A DNA stretch of 9,902 bases from Bacteroidota bacterium (GTDB lineage: Bacteria > Bacteroidota > Bacteroidia > Chitinophagales > Chitinophagaceae), in NCBI GenBank assembly GCA_028876035.1, contig JAGWTK010000117.1, positions 1 through 9,902 of the forward strand, in the 5' to 3' direction. Shown here piece after piece: positions 5,134 through 9,902 of the stretch (its first letter is position 1; every line of letters begins with the position of its first letter). Under the pieces are notes generated by a model that made no database searches, was not told the DNA's origin, and saw only the letters and a list, made by a program, of their open reading frames with translations. Made by a program: the position numbers and the translations under genes.

Positions 5134-6078
5134 ATGCGATTTCGGGCAATTGGTATCCTGGCTCTGCTGATGTCTTTTGGCATATTATCCTCTGCACAGG
5201 ATACCTTGCCTGCATTCAAAGTGGTGAACAAAGGAAAGAACAGGATCATCGTTAGCTGGAACAATCCCTTTGGTGATTCTATCCGCCAACTTACCATTCA
5301 GCGCTCATTCGACAGCACCAGGAATTTTAAGTCGATTCTTACGCTCCCCGATCCCACGGTTCCCCAAAACGGATTTGCCGACACAAAGGCGCCGAATGAA
5401 CACATGTTCTACCGGCTGTACATCCTGCTCGACAGCGGCAATTATATGTTCAGTAAATCGAAAAGACCAGTGCTCGATACATCGCGTATCGCAGAAGGCG
5501 TTAAAAAAGAAACACCGGTGTTGCAGCCAGTGCAGGATCCTGCAGGCAAAACCGAACCGCCAACGCAACCCATCAACCAACCGTTTCCCGAACCGGTGAA
5601 AGAATCCGATAAAAAGCCCGTCATTAAGCCAGAGCCTGTAAAGCCGAAAGAAATACCGGAGCGAATCATCTTCATAAAAAAGAGAGACACCCTGATTGCA
5701 CAGGTAGGTGAGCGCTCGCTAAGGCGTTACCGTGATTCCATCGCGCTAAAAACAAAAGACACCGTCTTATTCAATACAGCCGACACGCTGGTGATAAAAC
5801 CCTTTGTTCCGAAAGAAGTGTATAAGCCTTCGAAACTGGTGTTTACCGAAAAGGACGGTAACGTAAAAATTCTACTGCCACTCGCAATGGAGAAAAAATA
5901 CACTTTGAAATTTTTCGAAGAGTCGGGCGCACCGGTCATGGAGATCAAACAGATCAAGGATACGATGCTGGTGCTGGACAAAGCCAATTTTATACATGCT
6001 GGCTGGTTTCGCTTCGAACTGTATGAAGATGGTCAGCTGAAGGAGAAACACAAGCTTTACATCCCCAGGGATTTCTGA
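5134..6078 (+). CDS. Secreted protein: FN3-like domain, Pro/Lys-rich linker, beta-rich C-terminus
   Basis: I do not recognise a named family. From ATG 5134 the protein has 314 residues. Residues 1-21 are a Sec signal peptide (MRFRAIGILALLMSFG, then SSA before QD). Residues 27-115 look like a fibronectin type III-like beta sandwich: NRIIVSWNNP, QLTIQRSFD, and FYRLYILLDSGNYMFS. Residues 123-175 are rich in Pro, Lys and Glu, as in a flexible linker. Residues 176-230 contain two KRDT/KDTV segments. Residues 232-314 form a compact beta-rich end with FFEESGAPVME (260-270) and HAGWFRFELYEDGQ (288-301). Its order of elements recalls the type IX secretion (type A) C-terminal signal, but the match is by eye. 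The likely location is the periplasm or cell surface. The gene has its own -7 element and its last 22 bases overlap the 3' end of lipB, convergently. Confidence 0.85.
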   Translation: MRFRAIGILALLMSFGILSSAQDTLPAFKVVNKGKNRIIVSWNNPFGDSIRQLTIQRSFDSTRNFKSILTLPDPTVPQNGFADTKAPNEHMFYRLYILLDSGNYMFSKSKRPVLDTSRIAEGVKKETPVLQPVQDPAGKTEPPTQPINQPFPEPVKESDKKPVIKPEPVKPKEIPERIIFIKKRDTLIAQVGERSLRRYRDSIALKTKDTVLFNTADTLVIKPFVPKEVYKPSKLVFTEKDGNVKILLPLAMEKKYTLKFFEESGAPVMEIKQIKDTMLVLDKANFIHAGWFRFELYEDGQLKEKHKLYIPRDF

Positions 6079-6800
6079 GTATACGGTACAGGAACCGCAT
6101 GCAATGTCACGCCAAATACTTTTTCAAAATTTCCCTTTACCCTCTCTTTTACTTCGAACAGGTCCATCGGCCGTCCCAGCTCGTTTTCCAGTGAAGCGAC
6201 CTGCTTGTTTTGTATTCCGCAGGGTATGATATAATCAAAATAAGTAAGATCCGTATTTACATTGAATGCAAAGCCATGCATGGTAATCCAGCGGCTGCAC
6301 CGAACACCAATCGCACATATCTTTCGCTCCCGGCCCTTTATACCAGGTTCCAGCCAAACACCGGTTTCACCGGACGATCGCTCTCCTTTCAGGCCATAGT
6401 CGGCCAATGTATCAATGATAACCTGTTCCAGGTTCCGCAGGTATAAACCGATATCTGTATAAAAACGTTCAAGGTCGAGAATGGGATAACCCACGATCTG
6501 TCCTGGTCCATGGAATGTAATATCCCCTCCCCGGTTGGTATGAAAATATTCAATGCCTTTAGCCGCCCTTTCCGATTCACTTATCAGCACATGCTCTTCT
6601 TTACCACTTTTACCGAGTGTGTAAACGGGCGGATGTTCAACAAACAGCAACCAATGCTTTGTAGCAGCAGGATCGTTGCTTCCGGTTTCTGCCCTGTGCA
6701 ACAATTTCGCATCGATATTTTCGCGCAGCAACAATTCCTGCAGATCCCATGCATGCTGGTAACCACATTGCCCCAGGTCATTGAATAAAACATCCTGCAT
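6057..6800 (-). CDS. lipB: Octanoyl-[acyl carrier protein]:protein octanoyltransferase (lipoate synthesis)
   Basis: LipB moves octanoyl from acyl carrier protein to the lipoyl-domain lysine of enzymes such as pyruvate dehydrogenase E2 and GcvH, the first step of lipoate synthesis, in the cytoplasm. From ATG 6800 it has 247 residues. It begins FNDLGQCGYQHAWDLQ (6-21), the usual LipB opening. VEHPPVYTLGK (54-64), NRGGDITFHGPGQIVGYPI (89-107) and ICAIGVRCSRWITMHGFAFNV (161-181) are family motifs. Catalytic Cys194 (IIPCGI) and Lys160 (RKICAIGV) are 34 apart, the same as Cys169 and Lys135 in E. coli LipB. The open frame extends to 6914, but that part would cross the divergent rluD start and its own -7 element and has no LipB similarity. 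The -7 element ends only four bases before the ATG, so the transcript may be leaderless. lipA is not in this window. Confidence 0.96.
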   Translation of the reverse strand: MQDVLFNDLGQCGYQHAWDLQELLLRENIDAKLLHRAETGSNDPAATKHWLLFVEHPPVYTLGKSGKEEHVLISESERAAKGIEYFHTNRGGDITFHGPGQIVGYPILDLERFYTDIGLYLRNLEQVIIDTLADYGLKGERSSGETGVWLEPGIKGRERKICAIGVRCSRWITMHGFAFNVNTDLTYFDYIIPCGIQNKQVASLENELGRPMDLFEVKERVKGNFEKVFGVTLHAVPVPYTQKSLGM

Positions 6801-6804
6801 CCTG

Positions 6805-6812
6805 CAAAAGTA
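6805..6812 (-). promoter_or_regulatory. Bacteroidota-type -7 element for lipB
   Basis: On the minus strand this reads TACTTTTG, an exact TAnnTTTG, followed by CAGG and then the lipB ATG. Transcription starting at the usual distance would begin at or next to the A of the start codon. No clear -33 element is seen. Confidence 0.6.
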
Positions 6813-6836
6813 ACAAGCCTTTGCCAACATTGGTTC

Positions 6837-6870
6837 ATTGCTTTCCCCGGGGGATAATAATCTATATTTG
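6837..6870 (+). promoter_or_regulatory. Promoter of the RluD-type pseudouridine synthase gene
   Basis: TATATTTG at 6863-6870 is an exact -7 element, followed by CA. ATTG at 6837-6840 is a possible -33 element at the long end of normal spacing (22 bases). The ATG at 6883 follows 12 bases after the -7 element. This rules out the longer frame starting at TTG 6838. Confidence 0.65.
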
Positions 6871-6882
6871 CAAAAATTTTTC

Positions 6883-7947
6883 ATGCGGAGCGAAGAAGAA
6901 CAGGACGAACGCAATGACCCCGAAGAACCGGAGGAACTCTACGAGCGGCTATCGCTCAGGATCGACCGCGGGCAGCAACCTATCCGGCTCGACAAATTCC
7001 TGACCGCCCGCATTGAAAATGCCACCCGCAATAAAGTACAGCAGGGAATCGACGCTGGCCGCGTGCTGGTGAATAACAAATCTGTGCAGGCCAGTTATAA
7101 GATTAAGCCAGGCGACGAAATCGTTGTATACAGTCACAAGGAAGTACATGGCGAGGAAGTTATTCCGGAAAACATGCCGCTCAACATCGTGTATGAAGAT
7201 GAAGACGTGCTTATCATCAACAAGCCGGCGGGTTTGGTCGTGCATCCGGGATCAGGCAACTACACCGGCACTTTGCTGAACGGTGTTGCCGCTTATCTTA
7301 TCGCACAGAATAAATCTATTTCAGAAGAAAACCTGCCCCGCTATGGCATGGTACACCGGATCGACAAAAACACCAGCGGGCTAATGGTGCTGGGTAAAAC
7401 CGATAAGGCCGTCAGTTCCCTGGCCAAACAGTTTTACGATCATTCCGTTCACCGTCGTTACATCGCGCTGGTTTGGGGAGATCTGGCAGAAGAAAGCGGA
7501 ACTATCATCGCACACGTGGGCCGCAACATCCGTCACCGTAAACTATTTGCTGCCTACCCCGATGGTGAACACGGCAAAGAAGCCATCACCCATTACCGCG
7601 TGCTCGAACGTTTCGGCTATGTAACACTGGTAGAATGCCGGCTCGAAACGGGCCGCACCCACCAGATCAGGGTGCATATGCAGCATATTGGTCATCCTCT
7701 TTTCAATGATGACACGTATGGCGGTGATACCATTGTAAAAGGAACCATTTTCGCCAAATACCGGCAGTTTGTCGACAACTGCTTTGCCATCTGCCCCCGG
7801 CACGCCCTGCACGCTAAAGAACTAGGCTTTGTTCACCCGCGCACACGGGAAAACATGTTGTTCAAAAGTGAACTGGCGACCGACATGCAACTGGTCATTG
7901 AAAAATGGAGGGGGTATGTTACGACAAAGAAAATACGCGGCGACTAA
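6883..7947 (+). CDS. rluD: RluD-type 23S rRNA pseudouridine synthase (S4 + RluA family)
   Basis: Converts uridines to pseudouridine in RNA; the family type is E. coli RluD, acting on 23S rRNA helix 69 (positions 1911, 1915 and 1917). From ATG 6883 it has 354 residues. Residues 1-28 are an acidic extension (EEEQDERNDPEEPEE). An S4 RNA-binding domain follows (about 33-82: IRLDKFLTARI, then KVQQGIDAGRVLVNN and YKIKPGDEIVV). The catalytic domain has the core strand VLIINKPAGLVVHPG (109-123), the signature HRIDKNTSGLMVLGKT with catalytic Asp161, the motif GRTHQIRVHMQHIGHPL (257-273), and RHALHAKELGFVHP (306-319). All parts are intact, and length is slightly above the E. coli enzyme because of the N-terminal extension. 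RluD rather than RluA or RluC is favoured by domain layout, but exact uridine targets are not certain. The stop overlaps the convergent gene's stop by four bases. Confidence 0.93.
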   Translation: MRSEEEQDERNDPEEPEELYERLSLRIDRGQQPIRLDKFLTARIENATRNKVQQGIDAGRVLVNNKSVQASYKIKPGDEIVVYSHKEVHGEEVIPENMPLNIVYEDEDVLIINKPAGLVVHPGSGNYTGTLLNGVAAYLIAQNKSISEENLPRYGMVHRIDKNTSGLMVLGKTDKAVSSLAKQFYDHSVHRRYIALVWGDLAEESGTIIAHVGRNIRHRKLFAAYPDGEHGKEAITHYRVLERFGYVTLVECRLETGRTHQIRVHMQHIGHPLFNDDTYGGDTIVKGTIFAKYRQFVDNCFAICPRHALHAKELGFVHPRTRENMLFKSELATDMQLVIEKWRGYVTTKKIRGD

Positions 7948-8888
7948 CTCCCTTTGTTGAAGCCAAACAAGGTGGCAGTGAATACGCCTCTCTCCCGTTT
8001 CCTGAAAAGCGCATGCCAGTTACCGTTATAGCGGATGAGACGGGGCACGAGCAAATCATCGAATTTTTCCATTTCTACTTCCATCTGCACGTTGAAGTCA
8101 TACACGGCAGCGTCGTAACTCAGATCATATTTCCTGGCTACAATTTCCAGGTTCTTCGGATTGAACCAGGTGACCATCTCGTTGATCACAATGTCGTTTT
8201 TTTCACTGCTGCTAAGATCGGCACGCGCTTTCACCGTGAACACATAACAAAGCTGGCCCTGGTATTCGGCCATGTCTATGATAAAGTCGTACCGGGAAGA
8301 CACTTCATCGTCGAATATTGCAATCTTATCACCAATGAACGGAATGCCCGGTATTTTTTTGCCGGGATTGAAGAACAGCATCTTGAGCTGCTCCTTGTGT
8401 TTTTCTATTCCCTTTTTATTGGCAATACTAAGCTCTGTCCCCTTCACCACATTACTTTCGCCACAGATGGTTCCTTTTGCAAACAGCAACCCGGCGTACA
8501 GCTCACAGGTATAGTAGTTCCAGTTATGTTGCTCATCGTAGATATCGCCATTCACTTTTTCATCCAGCCATTCGGTGGAACGGCAACCGTTCTTCTCCCG
8601 TTGCCTTGTCTTTGCCTGGAGCGACGCAATTTCCCGCCCCTGCTTGTCGAGCATCCGGATATCATTCAGTGCAGTATAACCGGAAACTTTCAGGTTTTTA
8701 AAAGCCTTGTAAAAAGTGGTATCATTCTTAACGCGTTCGATAAAGCCTGCCACGTTGAGCCGGTTACGTACCACCACTTCCTTTAGCGTGACGACCTTTT
8801 TACCGATATTAACGGTAGAGTCCTGCTGTGCTGCCAGCAGCAAGGGCAACAGTAATATAAAAAAGGCAGAGAACAGACGCATTTTCAT
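7944..8888 (-). CDS. Secreted protein of unknown function, downstream of def
   Basis: Not recognised as a named family. It has 314 residues from ATG 8888; a second ATG at 8882 (residue 3) is possible. Residues 1-20 are a Sec signal peptide (MRLFSAFFILLLPLLLAA, then QQD). After it comes VTLKEVVVRNRLNVAGFIERVKNDTTFYKAFKNLKVSGY in two adjoining parts (33-45 and 46-71). LKEVVV is like the strand seen ahead of TonB-dependent or carboxypeptidase-regulatory-like regions in Bacteroidota proteins, but neither domain is complete. The remainder alternates beta-rich and charged stretches: FFNPGKKIPGIPFIGDKI (172-189), YDFIIDMAEYQGQLCYVF (200-217), and IVARKYDLSYDAAVYDFNVQ (249-268). Four cysteines follow the signal (101, 128, 142, 214), so disulfides are possible. 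There is no lipobox or further membrane segment; it is probably periplasmic or at the outer membrane. It lies 37 bases after def on the same strand and overlaps the rluD stop by four bases (CTAA). Confidence 0.85.
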   Translation of the reverse strand: MKMRLFSAFFILLLPLLLAAQQDSTVNIGKKVVTLKEVVVRNRLNVAGFIERVKNDTTFYKAFKNLKVSGYTALNDIRMLDKQGREIASLQAKTRQREKNGCRSTEWLDEKVNGDIYDEQHNWNYYTCELYAGLLFAKGTICGESNVVKGTELSIANKKGIEKHKEQLKMLFFNPGKKIPGIPFIGDKIAIFDDEVSSRYDFIIDMAEYQGQLCYVFTVKARADLSSSEKNDIVINEMVTWFNPKNLEIVARKYDLSYDAAVYDFNVQMEVEMEKFDDLLVPRLIRYNGNWHALFRKRERGVFTATLFGFNKGS

Positions 8889-8925
8889 TGGCCGGCTATT
8901 AAACTTGGCATGGAATGAAAAGGCA

Positions 8926-9504
8926 TCAGCGGGGAAATGCCATTTTGTAATCTACTTTTATTTTTCCCTTTGTGATATCATCCAGCTTGCCCTTCAACAA
9001 TTTTCTTTTCAGGGGCTTCAAATAATCGATGAACAGTTTGCCTTCGATGTGATCGTATTCATGCTGGATGATACGGCCGGTAATGCCATTAAAGCTGGCG
9101 GTGTGCGGTGTGAAGTTTTCATCTACCCAGGCTATCGTCACCTGTGAAGGCCGCATCACATCCTCGCGGATTTTAGGAATACTGAGGCAGCCTTCGTTAT
9201 AAGGCCATTCTTTTCCATCGAGCGCAACAATATGTGCATTGATAAAAACAAGCCTATGCCCCGGCTCATCGGGATACATACCTTTATCTTCATCGTCCTG
9301 GTTGTTAAAAATTTGCTCGCTGTCGATAACAAAAAGCCGGATGTTCCTGTTGATTTGCGGAGCCGCCAGTCCCACGCCATTGCTGGCGTACATGGTTTCC
9401 CACATATCTTCAATGAGTTTCGTCAGCCCCGGGTAATCGGGCGTGATATCTGCCGCTACTGTCCGCAACACCGGATCGCCATAGGCCACAATTGGTAAAA
9501 TCAT
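8926..9504 (-). CDS. def: Peptide deformylase
   Basis: Removes the formyl group from the initiator methionine of nascent proteins at the ribosome exit, a near-universal bacterial step. From ATG 9504 it has 192 residues. All three family motifs are intact: GVGLAAPQ (43-50), EGCLSIP (104-110) and QHEYDHIEG (147-155). They supply the metal ligands Cys106, His148 and His152 and the catalytic Glu149. An acidic loop (DSEQIFNNQDDEDKG, 61-75) between the first motif and the second is longer than in E. coli Def, giving a slightly larger enzyme. The frame is open upstream to 9582, but that part overlaps the end of ruvX and contains the -7 element, so the start at MILPIVAYGDPVLR is preferred. It lies between ruvX and the secreted protein gene on the same strand; its own promoter suggests transcription both with and apart from ruvX. 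Confidence 0.97.
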   Translation of the reverse strand: MILPIVAYGDPVLRTVAADITPDYPGLTKLIEDMWETMYASNGVGLAAPQINRNIRLFVIDSEQIFNNQDDEDKGMYPDEPGHRLVFINAHIVALDGKEWPYNEGCLSIPKIREDVMRPSQVTIAWVDENFTPHTASFNGITGRIIQHEYDHIEGKLFIDYLKPLKRKLLKGKLDDITKGKIKVDYKMAFPR

Positions 9505-9530
9505 GCTGGTAAAATTCAGTTCCTTACCTG

Positions 9531-9538
9531 CAAAGGTA
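9531..9538 (-). promoter_or_regulatory. Bacteroidota-type -7 element for def
   Basis: On the minus strand this reads TACCTTTG, an exact TAnnTTTG, followed by CAGG. It lies 26 bases before the def ATG, between the ruvX stop and def. No good -33 TTTG is seen. Confidence 0.6.
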
Positions 9539-9565
9539 TTTGAAAACCCGCTATCAGCCGCATTT

Positions 9566-9902
9566 TTAGCCTCTCTGCGCAAGGTATTCCTGGAGTAAAA
9601 TAGTGGCTGCGATTTTGTCGACCATGGCCTTATCGCGCCGTTGCATTTTCTTCATGCCCATCTGCAGCATCGCTTCTTTTGCCAGTTTTGAGCTGTAGCG
9701 CTCGTCTACGGTTTGCACAGGTACCAGGGGAAATTCTTTGCGCAGCCGTTCTATAGCCTTGCGCACCAGCGGCGTTGCATGCGTATCGCTGTCGTCGAGA
9801 TTTTTGGGCTCGCCAATCAGTATAAGTTCCACCGGCTCCCTGGAAAAATAGTCTTTAAGAAAGGAGAAAAGTTTGGGCGTATCGATGGTGTCAAGGGCAT
9901 TG
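9566..9902 (-). CDS. ruvX: RuvX/YqgF-type Holliday junction resolvase-like nuclease (N-terminus cut by window edge)
   Basis: RuvX/YqgF proteins have an RNase H-like fold and act on nucleic-acid junctions or pre-16S rRNA 5' ends; which role dominates differs between species. The visible part is 111 residues, beginning NALDTIDTPK at the window edge; the family is about 135-140 residues, so about 25-30 are missing, including the first catalytic aspartate motif. Visible landmarks are VELILIGEPKNLDDSD (the family's vvGlP strand and loop, with GEPKN here), PVQTVDERYSSKLAKEAM (the conserved DER-S/T motif), and the C-terminal DKAMVDKIAATILLQEYL, carrying the last acidic residue and closing helix. A GTG at 9832 lies inside the conserved domain and is not the start. 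It precedes def by 61 bases on the same strand, an arrangement I recall from other Bacteroidota. Confidence 0.93.
   Translation of the reverse strand, partial: NALDTIDTPKLFSFLKDYFSREPVELILIGEPKNLDDSDTHATPLVRKAIERLRKEFPLVPVQTVDERYSSKLAKEAMLQMGMKKMQRRDKAMVDKIAATILLQEYLAQRG

Noticed and set aside
6838..6882. TTG start at 6838 for rluD
   Set aside because: The -7 element at 6863-6870 lies downstream of it; ATG 6883 is correctly placed.
6801..6914. Upstream extension of lipB to a start at 6914
   Set aside because: It would run through the divergent rluD start, its promoter and lipB's own -7 element, and the added residues have no LipB character.
7924..7957. Inverted repeat ACAAAG/CTTTGT across the rluD and orphan gene ends
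   Set aside because: Six pairs with a 22-base loop and no T-tract; unlikely to terminate transcription.
7905..8786. Plus-strand open frame of 293 codons
   Set aside because: It is antisense to the secreted protein gene (7944-8888) and to the end of rluD, has no family motif, and reads as low-quality sequence rich in His and Phe. The minus-strand frame has a signal peptide and coherent composition.
9505..9582. Upstream start at 9582 for def
   Set aside because: It overlaps ruvX and the def -7 element, and deformylases normally begin at the IVAYGDPVLR segment.
1..9902. Mobile elements, CRISPR arrays, tRNA or riboswitch
   Set aside because: No transposase, integrase, spaced direct-repeat array, cloverleaf or recognisable riboswitch was seen; the small gaps between genes are filled by promoters and terminators.

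Overview
The window looks like chromosomal DNA of a Bacteroidota bacterium, probably near Chitinophagaceae. The evidence is five exact copies of the Bacteroidota -7 promoter element (TAnnTTTG) just upstream of genes, short A-rich leaders without clear Shine-Dalgarno sites, an ECF sigma factor of the Bacteroidota type, and secreted proteins of unknown function typical of the phylum. I see no insertion sequence, phage gene, CRISPR array, tRNA or rRNA. Genes are densely packed and no gene-free stretch exceeds about 165 bases.

Layout. 1-900 (-): aspartate aminotransferase, lacking its C-terminus at the window edge. 1062-1274 (-): small lipoprotein with Lpp-like repeats and its own terminator. 1419-3077 (+): two-gene unit of an ECF sigma factor directly abutting a membrane protein that joins an anti-sigma-like N-terminus to a periplasmic trypsin-like protease; a strong terminator follows. 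3199-4098 (-): sugar-nucleotidyltransferase-like protein, divergent from a PLP enzyme of the ACC deaminase/D-cysteine desulfhydrase family (4159-5070, +). 5134-6078 (+): secreted FN3-like protein of unknown function, overlapping the 3' end of lipB (6057-6800, -). lipB is divergent from an RluD-type pseudouridine synthase (6883-7947, +). On the minus strand at the right end lie ruvX (cut by the window), def and a secreted protein of unknown function (7944-8888).

How they fit together. Most of the window is housekeeping: amino-acid and PLP metabolism, lipoate attachment, rRNA modification, N-terminal deformylation and Holliday-junction processing. The part most likely to be a less-described system is 1062-3077. 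There the roles that E. coli divides between RseA (anti-sigma) and DegS (sensor protease) appear to sit on one polypeptide next to its presumed sigma factor, with a small envelope lipoprotein transcribed divergently. This is inferred from domain order and adjacency; no direct functional evidence is available from sequence alone.

Start codons were revised where a -7 promoter element or family alignment showed that the longest open frame was too long (5134, 6800, 6883, 9504). Two genes appear to use non-ATG starts: GTG at 1419 and TTG at 4159 or 4186.
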